From positions 1-33,091 of the forward strand of contig CAJWQD010000023.1 of assembly GCA_913045135.1 (NCBI GenBank): 33,091 nucleotides of DNA, in the 5' to 3' direction. The position numbers and the translations under genes were made by a program. How positions within the stretch are numbered: position 1 is the stretch's first letter; every line of letters begins with the position of its first letter. Under the pieces are notes generated by a model. That model searched no databases, was not told the DNA's origin, and was given only the letters and a program-made list of their open reading frames with translations. Positions 17,990 through 26,811 of this stretch are shown in pieces. This DNA is from an uncultured Flammeovirgaceae bacterium. GTDB taxonomy: Bacteria; Bacteroidota; Bacteroidia; Cytophagales; Cyclobacteriaceae.

Positions 17990-17995
17990 TTGAAC

Positions 17996-18514
17996 ATGAA
18001 AACAATATCTAATAACATAGGACTTTTTTATGGCTCAGATACAGGAACTACCGAGTATGTTACCGAACTACTACTTAAAAAAAATCAAAAAAAGGGCTCA
18101 AGTGTCCATTTATGACATTAGTGAGGTTGGACTTTTGGAATTTGATGATTATGATTTTTTAATCCTGAGACTATCCACTTGGTTTGATGGTGATTTACAA
18201 AGTGACTGGGAAGTATTTTTTGATACATTTAAAAGGATTAATTTTTTTTAAAAAAAAGTGGTTATGGTGTTGGAGATCAAATTGGATATAATAAATTCTT
18301 TGTTGATAGTATTGGTATTTTAGGTAAAATTGTAGTTGAGAATGGAGGAGAAATAATTGGTATGTGGCCAACTACAGGCTATTATCTTGAGTCTTCAGTA
18401 GCAGAATATTTACCAGGTTGGTTCATGGGATTGGCCAATGATGAGGATAATCAAGGCGAGATGACAGAACAGCGTATTGAGCAATGGGGAAACCAGATAT
18501 TGGCAGAGTTTTAA
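17996..18514 (+). pseudogene. fldA: Flavodoxin, multiply disrupted
   Basis: The stretch has the exact length of a flavodoxin (172 codons from ATG to TAA in one frame), but its coding sense hops frames. Frame 1 gives IGLFYGSDTGTTEYVTELL, the FMN phosphate loop, then stops at 18113-18115. A second frame gives QVSIYDISEVGLLEFDDYDFL and STWFDGDLQSDWEVFF, the FMN-stacking loop, then hits TAA at 18249-18251 followed by KKVVM. Frame 1 resumes with GVGDQIGYNKFFVDSIG and ends in QRIEQWGNQILAEF. The lesions are thus an indel in the A runs at 18077-18093, a stop codon, and an indel near 18264-18268 that is not in a homopolymer. An intact version would carry low-potential electrons in place of ferredoxin when iron is scarce. 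Confidence 0.88.
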
Positions 18515-18606
18515 TTGATTAGCGAAAAAGGAGAAGTATTATAAGGTTTGGAAATTTAGAATAGAAACAAATTCTTAAGTTATTCTCATTTTTTTAACGA
18601 AAAATA

Positions 18607-18628
18607 AATAGCCAGGCTTGGCTATTTT
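18607..18628. terminator. Intrinsic terminator after the flavodoxin remnant
   Basis: AAATAGCCA (18607-18615) and TGGCTATTT (18620-18628) make a perfect nine-base-pair stem with a GGCT loop, flanked by A-rich sequence on the left and T/A-rich sequence on the right, so it could act in either direction. It lies 93 bases after the flavodoxin stop. Confidence 0.65.
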
Positions 18629-18659
18629 AATTACAATTAATTTTGAGAAACAAATATTT

Positions 18660-18980
18660 ATGACACATAATATTTTAATATTATACGAGTCTTCAAATAT
18701 TCAAATTTATAAGTGTGAATGTTGCTATCATTACAATTTCAACTATAAAAATTTATTTTTTCAGTTTACTTAAAAAGAGTTTGATATCTTCACTGAAACC
18801 TTGAGATCACTACGACCACATCATTTTGAACATACTCATCCGGAAGGGCTTAAAGCCTTGATTTTAAATATGCTACTTCCCGGAAAATTAGGATTTACTC
18901 AAGGTGAGGTTTCCAAAATCTTAGATGAAATCAATCAGACTTTAATTATGGACGAAGTATTTGCATCCCTTCCGTCCTGA
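18660..18980 (+). pseudogene. Small conserved Bacteroidota protein with an in-frame stop (DUF6686-like, tentative)
   Basis: From ATG at 18660 to TGA at 18978-18980 there are 106 codons in one frame, interrupted only by TAA at codon 38 (18771-18773). The first part has a Cys cluster, KCECCYHYNFNYKNLFF; the second reads KEFDIFTETLRSL, then GKLGFTQGEVSKILDEI and LIMDEVFASLPS. The layout of a short CxxC-like N-terminus, an F-x-x-(E)FxxF helix and a closing L-x-F(T/S)xxE(L/V)xxL helix recalls DUF6686 proteins; I hold that name loosely. One base change (CAA or GAA to TAA) would explain the break. It lies between the broken flavodoxin and the iron transporter. Confidence 0.55.
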
Positions 18981-19129
18981 TAATTCAGTATTATTGATCC
19001 ATAAAAAATGATATTTGTTCCTTTTAACTTTATCAAGAGTCTCTCGAGAGATGTAGATTTATAAATTAAAATCAATTAATCTCATTATTTGTAGCTACTA
19101 AATATAACTATTGTTCGGTATAGTAGACC

Positions 19130-19150
19130 ATACTAGATTTAGTATTTTTG
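19130..19150 (+). promoter_or_regulatory. Operator-like inverted repeat overlapping a -7 box, upstream of iron transporter genes
   Basis: ATACTA-GATT-TAGTAT (19130-19145) is a perfect dyad whose right arm overlaps TATTTTTG (19143-19150), a match to the Bacteroidota -7 element TAnnTTTG. TAGTA (19121-19125) makes a second, overlapping pairing with TACTA at 19131-19135. The site is about 70 bases ahead of the iron-binding protein start, an arrangement suited to repression. A separate 12-base palindrome TCTCTCGAGAGA is at 19040-19051. Which regulator binds is not known. Confidence 0.45.
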
Positions 19151-19217
19151 AATTCTTTTTTTAAACAATTACTTTTGGTGACTTATCAAGTTCGCAGCAC
19201 ATGCTAAACGGAAAATA

Positions 19218-20264
19218 ATGAAAAAATATTCAATTGTCATATTCTACTTAATGGTTATTCTCTTGAATTCATGTACTATTAGTTCAAATAAAGAGAAAGT
19301 GCAAGAATCACAGCAAAAGGTAAATGTGTATACACACAGACATTATGCACCTGATAAAGAATTATTTGAGCAATTTGAGAAGGAACAGAATATTAAAGTC
19401 AATGTAATTAATGCGAGTGCTGACGAATTGATCCTAAAAATGGAAAATGAAGGATCACAATCCCCCGCTGATGTGCTAATTACCGTTGATGCTGGGCGTT
19501 TGCAAAGAGCCAAGGAAAAAGATCTTTTACAATCAATCAATTCTGATTTACTTAAGAGTAATATCCCTGATCATTTACGTGATGTAGATGGACATTGGTT
19601 TGGCTTGACCAAACGCAGCCGAGTCATCGTTTATTCAAAAGATCGAGTCACAAAAGATCAATTATCTACTTATGAGGCGCTTACCGACGATCAATGGTTG
19701 GGGAAAATACTCATTCGTTCTTCAGGAAATATTTATAATCAGTCCTTAATGGCTTCGATGATCGCAAATCTTGGAGAAGAGGCGGCTGCACAATGGGCTG
19801 CAGGCATACTCAAGAACATGGCTAGACCACCCAAGGGCAGTGATCGTGATCAAATGAAGGCGGTAGCTGCTGGCGTCGGTGACTTAGCGATCGTAAATAC
19901 TTATTATGTCGGTAAATTACTAAATTCTCCAGATTCATTAGAGCGTAAAGTAGGCCAGCAAATGGGGATTTTTTTTCCAAATCAAGAAGGACGAGGGACG
20001 CACATCAATGTTAGTGGTGCTGGGGTAGCCAAGTATGCACCCAATAAGGCTAATGCGATTAAATTCATTGAGTTTCTGTCTAGTGCGGCCGCGCAGGAAA
20101 TATTTTCTTCATCGAATTTTGAATATCCAGTAAATACCAACGTAAAAATATCTCCTTTACTGCAGTCATGGGGTACTTTTAAAGAAGATAAGTTGTCTTT
20201 ATCTACTTTAGGAGTACTGAATAAATCCGCAGTATTATTATTTGATCAAGTGGGTTGGAAATAA
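19218..20264 (+). CDS. Ferric iron ABC transporter substrate-binding lipoprotein
   Basis: A 348-residue periplasmic binding protein of the FbpA/FutA class. The lipobox LLNSC places the lipidated Cys at residue 19. NVYTHRHYAPDKELFEQFE (36-54) is the class opening, and the adjacent tyrosines in IVNTYYVGKLL (Y229, Y230) are the usual iron-phenolate ligands. SSGNIYNQSLMASM and SGAGVAKYAPNKANAIKFIEFL are further family blocks. It is followed on the same strand by the matching permease and ATPase, although a 217-base gap separates it from the permease. Fe(III) is the expected cargo from the family; another metal cannot be excluded by sequence. Confidence 0.92.
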   Translation: MKKYSIVIFYLMVILLNSCTISSNKEKVQESQQKVNVYTHRHYAPDKELFEQFEKEQNIKVNVINASADELILKMENEGSQSPADVLITVDAGRLQRAKEKDLLQSINSDLLKSNIPDHLRDVDGHWFGLTKRSRVIVYSKDRVTKDQLSTYEALTDDQWLGKILIRSSGNIYNQSLMASMIANLGEEAAAQWAAGILKNMARPPKGSDRDQMKAVAAGVGDLAIVNTYYVGKLLNSPDSLERKVGQQMGIFFPNQEGRGTHINVSGAGVAKYAPNKANAIKFIEFLSSAAAQEIFSSSNFEYPVNTNVKISPLLQSWGTFKEDKLSLSTLGVLNKSAVLLFDQVGWK

Positions 20265-20481
20265 AAAAGAGTACTCTGCATTTACCCAAGTGGGATTTAT
20301 TCCATTTTGAATTGGTAAAGAGAGTTTAATATTGTTTAATGTTGTGCATAGGAAAGGAATTATTAATTTTCACAAAGGGAACTTCAACAGTCATGTTATA
20401 AATAGATTAGTAAAAGTGAATTACCTTTATCTATAATTTGATCACTGTATATTTCGTAGGCCATAATAAGCCAAATACTTC

Positions 20482-22116
20482 TTGTCATCATCTTTCTACC
20501 ATAACGCTAAAATTGACAAGAAGTGGTCTATAATCACCATTTTAATCGTTTTATTATTTGGGATTCCCCTATTGACTATTTTATTAAAATTGTTCAGTGG
20601 TCCGGGTGAAAGTTGGCAGCATATCAAGGAATATTTGCTTTTAGATTATCTTTTTAACTCTCTATTTCTAATGGTTGCATGTAGTGCTTTTACCCTAACT
20701 TTAGGAGTAATACCTGCTTGGCTTGTATCCGCATACAGTTTTCCCTTTAGAAAGCTATTGCAGTGGCTTCTAATATTGCCCTTAGCTTTTCCCAATTACC
20801 TCACGGCCTATGCTTATGCGGGTTTGTTTGACTATTCCGGTATTTATGAGCAAATGATGTTTAAGATATTCGGTCTAAACCGTATTTCACATGTAGATGT
20901 TATGGGAATTTGGGGTTTAGCTTGGGTTATGAGTTTTTCACTTTACCCTTATGTTTACCTTTCTGCCCGAAGCTTTTTTACGCATCAATCCCAAATACAA
21001 ATGAATGCGGCTAAAGTATTGGGAGCAAGCCGGTTTAAGGCGTTTTATTCTATTGCACTACCCTTGGCTAGGCCCGCGGTAGTTGGTGGTTTACTGCTCG
21101 TTGTTATGGAAGTTTTAGGTGATTATGGATCGGCTTATTATTATGGGGTTAGTACCTATACTACAGCTATTTTTAGATCGTGGTTTTCCCTTGAAGAGCC
21201 TGAGACTGCTGTATATTTATCTGCTCAGTTGTGTATGTTCATTCTCTTCTTAATCGTAATAGAGCGAGGTCTCAGGCGGAAGAAAAAATATCAATTTAAT
21301 AGTGAGCACACCCGTGGACTAATTAAGAACAAACCTAAAGCACATTTACAGATCATATTTATCATTATAATCATGATTCCAATTTTGTTGGGTTTCATAT
21401 TACCCTTGATTCAGATGGTATATTGGGCTTCACTTACCTTTAAGGTGGTCTGGTCTAGCTCATTAGTAACCACTGTTTGGTCAAGTTTCTACCTTTCGAT
21501 GATGACGGCATTGATTTCTACTTTTATTTCCTTGTTTTTGATTTATGCTGCCAAGTGGTCTCGATCAAATGTGATAAAACGGCTAAGTAGCTTGCCAATT
21601 TTGGGTTACTCAGTGCCGGGTGCAGTGATTGCAGTAGGTATAATGATTCCCACTTTAATTTTTGATAAATGGCTTGTAAATATAACCCAGGTTTATTTTA
21701 ATTGGTCAATAGAATTTTTGATCAACGGGACCCTCATAGGTTTAATTTTTGCTTACACTGTCAGGTTTTTGGCCGTTGCTTATCATCCAATCGAGGCAAG
21801 CATTCAAAAAGCAGGGATACGATTTGATCAAGCAGCGCAAATGATGGGAGTCCAGAAATGGAAAAGGATGTTACAAATTAATATACCTCTAAATAAGCTA
21901 GGACTAATCACTGGGTTCTTATTGGTATTTGTGGATACTATGAAGGAGTTGCCATTAACCCTGCTGCTAAAACCTTTTGGTATCATGACGCTTTCGGTAA
22001 AGGCATTTGAATATGCAAGTGATGAACGTATTGCAGAAACGGCAGTGCCCGCCTTATTCATTATAATTACTGGATTAATCCCAATATTTTTTTTACATAG
22101 AATGATAAACAAATGA
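20482..22116 (+). CDS. Ferric iron ABC transporter permease (fused double-domain, FbpB-like)
   Basis: A 544-residue inner-membrane permease with two homologous binding-protein-dependent transport domains and about 12 helices. Each half carries an ATPase-docking EAA loop: NAAKVLGASRFKAFYSIALP in the first and QAAQMMGVQKWKRMLQINIP in the second. PLTLLLKPFG near the end is typical of iron permeases. The frame is open only from 20470 and TTG at 20482 is the sole usable start before helix 1, so a TTG start is assigned. Its last four bases overlap the ATPase start (ATGA), showing tight coupling. Confidence 0.92.
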   Translation: MSSSFYHNAKIDKKWSIITILIVLLFGIPLLTILLKLFSGPGESWQHIKEYLLLDYLFNSLFLMVACSAFTLTLGVIPAWLVSAYSFPFRKLLQWLLILPLAFPNYLTAYAYAGLFDYSGIYEQMMFKIFGLNRISHVDVMGIWGLAWVMSFSLYPYVYLSARSFFTHQSQIQMNAAKVLGASRFKAFYSIALPLARPAVVGGLLLVVMEVLGDYGSAYYYGVSTYTTAIFRSWFSLEEPETAVYLSAQLCMFILFLIVIERGLRRKKKYQFNSEHTRGLIKNKPKAHLQIIFIIIIMIPILLGFILPLIQMVYWASLTFKVVWSSSLVTTVWSSFYLSMMTALISTFISLFLIYAAKWSRSNVIKRLSSLPILGYSVPGAVIAVGIMIPTLIFDKWLVNITQVYFNWSIEFLINGTLIGLIFAYTVRFLAVAYHPIEASIQKAGIRFDQAAQMMGVQKWKRMLQINIPLNKLGLITGFLLVFVDTMKELPLTLLLKPFGIMTLSVKAFEYASDERIAETAVPALFIIITGLIPIFFLHRMINK

Positions 22117-23135
22117 CTGTACTCAATATTAAAGGGGTTACCAAAAGCTATAAATTGGATCAAAAACATGTGTTATCTAATTTTAATTTCACTTTAGAAA
22201 AAGGAGAAATTTGTGCTATTATAGGTGAAAGTGGTGCTGGAAAAAGTACTCTTTTAAAGCTTATTGCTGGATTAGAGACGAGTGATTCAGGGACGATTGT
22301 TATCGACGGTAAGACCGTTGAAAGTGCTAGTAAGTTTATCGCAGCAGAGAATCGAGGCATAGGATTTGTATTCCAAGATTTTGCGTTGTTTCCCCACATG
22401 AGTATAAAAAAGAATATTGGTTATGGATTAAGTCAGTTCCCGGACAAGACTGCACGCGTATCAGAGGTATTGCGAATGGTAGGATTAGAGTCTCATGGAG
22501 ATAGATATCCCGATGAGCTTTCAGGAGGCGAACAACAACGGATTGCCCTAGCTCGAGCTTTGGCACCCCATCCAAAGTTGCTTCTTCTCGATGAACCTTT
22601 TAGTAATTTAGATTCAGAATTAAAATCTCAGATCAGAAATGAGCTTTTTGAGATTATAAAAGGGACAGGTGTCAGTTGTATTTTTGTTACCCATGACGCA
22701 AACGATGCAATCTCATTGGCCAATAAAATAGCTGTATTGGATCAAGGAAAAGTGATACAAATGGGGACTTCAAAAGAACTATTTGATCAACCCTTAACAC
22801 CTGCTATAGCGAGGTTTTTTGGGGGGATCAATATATTTAGTCATGAGGACTTCCAGCGATTTAAAATAGAATTAGAAAAGGCTGACTTTTATGGGATCAG
22901 GCCTGAACAAATAGAGTACAGCCTTAAACCTGAAAAAAAAAGTTATTCAGCAATAATTATACGTGAGACTTTTCATGGTTTATGGCGCAAGTATAAAGTT
23001 AAGCTATCGAATCAAATTGAAGTAGATATGGTGGTAGATGCTCAAGTGCCTATACAGGGGAAAGAGGTTTTTATTACCCTACCTCCTGAGCATTTATTGA
23101 TTTTTCACAAAAACGAACGACAAGGGAAGGTATGA
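22113..23135 (+). CDS. Ferric iron ABC transporter ATP-binding protein (FbpC-like)
   Basis: A 340-residue ATPase that powers the permease encoded just upstream. Walker A GESGAGKST (38-46), Q-loop Q88, signature LSGGEQQR (136-143), Walker B LLLLDE (156-161) and switch H194 are all intact. After residue ~240 a C-terminal regulatory domain follows, including YGIRPEQIEYS and a beta-rich segment ending LPPEHLLIF, as in the TOBE-containing iron/sulfate/spermidine group. The start overlaps the permease stop by four bases. Complete and apparently functional. Confidence 0.95.
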   Translation: MTVLNIKGVTKSYKLDQKHVLSNFNFTLEKGEICAIIGESGAGKSTLLKLIAGLETSDSGTIVIDGKTVESASKFIAAENRGIGFVFQDFALFPHMSIKKNIGYGLSQFPDKTARVSEVLRMVGLESHGDRYPDELSGGEQQRIALARALAPHPKLLLLDEPFSNLDSELKSQIRNELFEIIKGTGVSCIFVTHDANDAISLANKIAVLDQGKVIQMGTSKELFDQPLTPAIARFFGGINIFSHEDFQRFKIELEKADFYGIRPEQIEYSLKPEKKSYSAIIIRETFHGLWRKYKVKLSNQIEVDMVVDAQVPIQGKEVFITLPPEHLLIFHKNERQGKV

Positions 23136-23265
23136 TGCTTTAATTGAGATTGCTTTCTTGATTTTTAAGATTTACAATCTCCAAGATCGTGTATATTTAC
23201 TTTTTCCCTATTTGTAAAATATATTTAAATTATGCCTCGATGAAACATATTATAGATTTACTCAA

Positions 23266-23487
23266 ATGATAACCTGCCGCCAAGCGGCTTTAAAAGGCCC
23301 GTTTCGGGTACCCATTGGCGATTTATTCGCGCCCTGTGGTATTTTAATGGCAAATCAAAAACTGACTGCTCCAAAGATATTTTCTGGAATCACTTTTAGA
23401 GCAGTGCAAGCACTTGGATTCACTCATGGAGGTAGATTAGTACCTAATGATTTATATAATGCCAGTACTTTTCCTACTCATGTTTAA
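23266..23487 (+). CDS. Doubtful 73-residue ORF of unknown origin
   Basis: An ATG frame from 23266 to TAA ending at 23487, between the iron ATPase and the symporter. The first 75 bases are noticeably more GC-rich than the surroundings and include small hairpins (GCCGC-CAA-GCGGC and CCCG-TTT-CGGG). The product contains DLFAPCGILMANQKLTAPK and GFTHGGRLVPNDLY, with no signal peptide or membrane segment. It resembles an internal fragment of a larger protein more than a complete one, and I cannot name the family. It could equally be a chance frame. Confidence 0.3.
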   Translation: MITCRQAALKGPFRVPIGDLFAPCGILMANQKLTAPKIFSGITFRAVQALGFTHGGRLVPNDLYNASTFPTHV

Positions 23488-23637
23488 AGAGACATCCTTT
23501 ACTATCAGAGAACTTTAAAACTTGGCATGGTTTGGGAAAAGGAGATTTCCTGATAGGTAGCACTAATTAAAAATTTTATAAAAGAACTCACTTAAGCCCT
23601 TTATAAAAATTTGACTTTTATTTTTCATCGAAACACC

Positions 23638-23645
23638 TATTTTTG
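23638..23645 (+). promoter_or_regulatory. -7 promoter box for the symporter gene
   Basis: TATTTTTG matches the Bacteroidota -7 consensus TAnnTTTG, with a TTTG 24 bases further upstream as a loosely spaced -33 element. Transcription from here would begin around 23650, after the TTG at 23643 but before the ATG at 23667, which supports the ATG as the true start of the symporter. Confidence 0.45.
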
Positions 23646-23666
23646 TCTTGGTTCAAAAAGCATAGC

Positions 23667-25340
23667 ATGCAAGCACTTAATGATTTTCTCGCACTAATTG
23701 ATAGTTTTATCGGAGGTTCTTTCTGGTTTCCTTATGTGTTGATAGGGACTGGATTATTTTTTACTGTATATCTTAAATTTCCTCAAATAAGGTATTTTAG
23801 TTTTGCAATTAAGGTTTTGAAGGGTAAATTTCAACGTATTGAAGATGAGGGAGATACTTCTCATTTTCAAGCATTGACCACTGCATTATCTGGCACTGTA
23901 GGCACTGGAAACATATCAGGTGTTGCTCTGGCAGTTCACATGGGTGGTCCCGCCGCCCTTTTTTGGATGCTGATTACTGCAGCAGTCGGTATGTGTACCA
24001 AATTTGTTGAGGTGACTTTGTCGCACAAATACCGAGAAAAGGCAGCAGATGGTAGTATGTCTGGTGGCCCGATGTACTTTATGAAAAACAAAATGAAGAT
24101 GCCCTGGTTAGCCGGTATTTTTGCTGCAGCTACTATTCTATCATCGTTTGGCACTGGTAGCTTACCCCAGATAAACAGTATTTCTAATGCCATTCAAGCT
24201 ACCTTTGGTATAGATCTTTGGATAACAGGTCTGGTTCTATCTATTCTTTTGGGTATCGTAATTGTTGGTGGGATCAAAAGAATTGCATTGGTCACAGAAA
24301 AACTAGTACCTAGTATGGCTCTCATTTATTTTGTAGGTGCCCTTGCAGTTATTTTTTACAATATTGAAAATATATGGCCCTCTTTTTTATCCATATTCCA
24401 GTATGTATTCAGTCAAACAGCAGCAACGGGAGGCTTCTTGGGTGCCTCTATTGCTTTCGCATTGAATAAGGGGGTTGGGCGAGGGCTGTTTTCCAATGAG
24501 GCGGGGCAAGGAAGTGCCCCGATTGCACATGCTTCAGCGAAGGGTCAAGAACCAGTTTCGGAAGGCCTAGTAGCTATTTTAGAGCCTTTTATTGATACCA
24601 TTGTTATCTGTACTTTGACTGGTTTGGTTTTACTTTCATCAGGTGTTTGGAATGAGAAACATAAAAATGAATTTCAGTATACAGATATGGAAGTATTACA
24701 AGGTATTTATGATGATTATTCAGAGGATGGGATAGATGATTTATATTCCCATATATCTGGTGAAAACTCTTTGCCCTTGTTTGAGGGAAGTTTAGATGTG
24801 ATAGATGGAATTATTCAAAATGAGGTTACCATTATTCATGCAAGGTCAAAAGCAGAAGATGTTAAGTTATCATTGGATGATAAGCCTTGGACAGGTTCTA
24901 TAACTATAAAAAATGGGAAATTTCAAAAATATGAAATTATAGTCAGTGGAAAATCGCTGGTACATAGTGCACCTCTTACCGCGATTGCTTTTCAGCGTAG
25001 TTATTTCGGTAAATGGGGTCAGTATATTGTTTCGATTGGGTTACTGTTATTTGCTTTTAGTACGGCCATTTCTTGGTCGTATTATGGAGATCGCGCAATG
25101 ACATATTTATTTGGAGCAAAAAGTGTTATTTATTTTAGAATTGTCTATGTCATTGCTTTTTGCTTGGCAGCATTTGTTGATACAACTATTATATGGACTC
25201 TTTCAGGAATTACGATCGCATTGATGACTTTACCTAATCTTTTTGGTTTGCTTTATTTAAGAAAAGATGTTAAGATTTCTGTATCTGAATATTGGATTGC
25301 CTTCAAGAAAGATTGGCCGAATGAAAAAATACCAGAATAA
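23667..25340 (+). CDS. Alanine/glycine:cation symporter (AGCS family) with an enlarged loop
   Basis: A 557-residue inner-membrane transporter that imports small neutral amino acids with Na+ (or H+). Family blocks: [47 protein letters not shown] and the diagnostic [19 protein letters not shown]. Typical members are about 450-480 residues. The excess here is a soluble, acidic insertion of roughly 105 residues (about 328-433, from [13 protein letters not shown] to the [10 protein letters not shown] segment) between two helices, likely folding as a small domain facing one side of the membrane. ATG at 23667 is chosen over TTG at 23643 because of the adjacent -7 box. Monocistronic and convergent with the dienelactone hydrolase gene. 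Confidence 0.92.
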   Translation: MQALNDFLALIDSFIGGSFWFPYVLIGTGLFFTVYLKFPQIRYFSFAIKVLKGKFQRIEDEGDTSHFQALTTALSGTVGTGNISGVALAVHMGGPAALFWMLITAAVGMCTKFVEVTLSHKYREKAADGSMSGGPMYFMKNKMKMPWLAGIFAAATILSSFGTGSLPQINSISNAIQATFGIDLWITGLVLSILLGIVIVGGIKRIALVTEKLVPSMALIYFVGALAVIFYNIENIWPSFLSIFQYVFSQTAATGGFLGASIAFALNKGVGRGLFSNEAGQGSAPIAHASAKGQEPVSEGLVAILEPFIDTIVICTLTGLVLLSSGVWNEKHKNEFQYTDMEVLQGIYDDYSEDGIDDLYSHISGENSLPLFEGSLDVIDGIIQNEVTIIHARSKAEDVKLSLDDKPWTGSITIKNGKFQKYEIIVSGKSLVHSAPLTAIAFQRSYFGKWGQYIVSIGLLLFAFSTAISWSYYGDRAMTYLFGAKSVIYFRIVYVIAFCLAAFVDTTIIWTLSGITIALMTLPNLFGLLYLRKDVKISVSEYWIAFKKDWPNEKIPE

Positions 25341-25399
25341 TCGACTGATGATATAAGTTGAAGACTTCAAGTAATTATCTACTTGGATCAAAATCAATA

Positions 25400-26194
25400 T
25401 TATGGTTTTAAAATAGCTTTGATTCTTTGCCAAGATTGATCTCGAGCTGAGATATTCTCTGGGCTGCCATATGGATCATCACCAGATCTCATATAAGCGT
25501 GTCCAGCACCTTCATAAATCTTGGGTTTATATATCTTTTGATATTGCTTCATAGCGGCAACTGAATTGGAGATTGTTGCATTGACTCGTTGATCAGCACC
25601 GCCATAAAAACCGTAGATAGGAGCCGCTATATTTTTATAGCTCCCCGCATCTATAGGCCCCGTTCCATAAAAAACAAAGCCAGCCATTAATCGGGGGTTA
25701 TGCGTTGCATAGGTAAACGTTTGAGATCCTCCCCAGCAAAAACCCATGACAGCTACTTGACCTGTACCGGCAGGTATATTTTCCGCATAGGTAAATACTG
25801 CATCAAGATCATTCAATACTTCGTGTTGTTTGAGCCCATAAATCGCCGTACGTGCTTGATCTGTGGTGGGATAGTCCATTGTTTTCTCATATTTCGAATT
25901 GATCCCTGAGATCAGATCGGGAGCAATTACTATATAGCCAGCCTCAGAAAGCTGGTCTGCCATGGATCTTGCCCAATCATTGAGGCCTCTATTTTCATGA
26001 ATCAGCAGAATGACTGTAGCAGACTTACTTGATTCAGGATAGGTTACAAAACAACTTAGATTACGACCATTAGATATCAATTGAACCCATTCGTGGTGAC
26101 GTGGTGATTGTTCCAATTGTTGGATTGCATAAGGCTGAGGAAAGGTGTTTGTAGATATAAGGAAAAAATAAGGTAGGATGAATGTATATTTCAT
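25400..26194 (-). CDS. Secreted dienelactone hydrolase family protein
   Basis: A 264-residue alpha/beta hydrolase with a signal peptide (about residues 1-20), so it acts in the periplasm or outside the cell. The catalytic triad is visible: C153 in VMGFCWGGSQ, D201 in GGADQRV and H232 in GAGHAYMRSGDD. The E67 of LLIHENRGLNDW is the glutamate that primes the Cys in this family. The tail YGSPENISARDQSWQRI is also typical. The substrate is an ester or lactone that cannot be specified. It lies 11 bases downstream of the small membrane-protein gene and probably shares its transcript. Confidence 0.9.
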   Translation of the reverse strand: MKYTFILPYFFLISTNTFPQPYAIQQLEQSPRHHEWVQLISNGRNLSCFVTYPESSKSATVILLIHENRGLNDWARSMADQLSEAGYIVIAPDLISGINSKYEKTMDYPTTDQARTAIYGLKQHEVLNDLDAVFTYAENIPAGTGQVAVMGFCWGGSQTFTYATHNPRLMAGFVFYGTGPIDAGSYKNIAAPIYGFYGGADQRVNATISNSVAAMKQYQKIYKPKIYEGAGHAYMRSGDDPYGSPENISARDQSWQRIKAILKP

Positions 26195-26205
26195 AGTTGA
26201 TTTAT

Positions 26206-26703
26206 TTATTGATTCATTTCTTTGAATGGAATATTTAGTTTTACCGATATTTGTTTCATTTTATTAACCAAGGATTCATGATTTTTTGATCTTGTAAGTA
26301 AGTATTTTTTTCCTGAATTTAATTTTAGATAGGCGAGGTATTCATCGTACTGATTATAGTGTACCCGGCCACCCCAAGAAGACATAGTTTGCCTCATTTT
26401 TGTGGTATTAATAAAGATATATTGGAGGTCATTGAATGGTTTGGGTTTACCCCTCTTGTTGCCCAAAATCCAGATATACTCATGAATTATTTTATTGTTC
26501 ATATTGATTTCAATTATATCTTGTAAGGTCCAAATTAATGGCAATAAGGGTGCCGTAAAAACCATAATTAAAATTACAGGAGCTTTTGGGAGATATCCCG
26601 TAAGTGCGATATGAATAATAAATAAGATTAAGGAAAATATCACTCTAAAGGTTAGAGGAATCTTATTTCCTCTACTTATACGGATGATTTTTTCTTTTAC
26701 CAT
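26206..26703 (-). CDS. Small membrane protein of unknown function
   Basis: From ATG at 26703 the product has 165 residues; a TTG at 26730 would add nine. After a basic N-terminal stretch, two hydrophobic helices lie at about residues 18-37 and 42-60 (ATG numbering). They are followed by a soluble domain with alternating beta-like stretches (IIEINMNNKIIHEYIWILG, DLQYIFINTTKMRQ) and a C-terminal helix. This layout, a helical hairpin followed by a beta-rich cytosolic domain, resembles small PH-like membrane proteins, but I see no decisive motif. It precedes the dienelactone hydrolase gene by 11 bases and is divergent from nuoA. Confidence 0.7.
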   Translation of the reverse strand: MVKEKIIRISRGNKIPLTFRVIFSLILFIIHIALTGYLPKAPVILIMVFTAPLLPLIWTLQDIIEINMNNKIIHEYIWILGNKRGKPKPFNDLQYIFINTTKMRQTMSSWGGRVHYNQYDEYLAYLKLNSGKKYLLTRSKNHESLVNKMKQISVKLNIPFKEMNQ

Positions 26704-26811
26704 AATTATGAAGATCTTAATATAGTTCAAATACCTAAAAAAAATATGGAGATGAAAGAAGTATTATCCTGTATTCTGAGTATTCAACGTATTAATTGTT
26801 AATTTGCTGTT

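Noticed and set aside
18030-18251. 73-residue frame as a stand-alone gene
   Set aside because: Its sequence is the central part of flavodoxin in a shifted frame, so it belongs to the pseudogene at 17996-18514.
18242-18257. T8A8 run as the site of the second flavodoxin frameshift
   Set aside because: Shifting there would lose the KKVVM strand before GVGDQ. Reading through the TAA keeps it, which puts the shift near 18264-18268 instead.
25358-25370. TTGAAG-A-CTTCAA dyad between the symporter and the dienelactone hydrolase
   Set aside because: A one-base spacer prevents a stable full hairpin and no T run follows, so I did not call a terminator.
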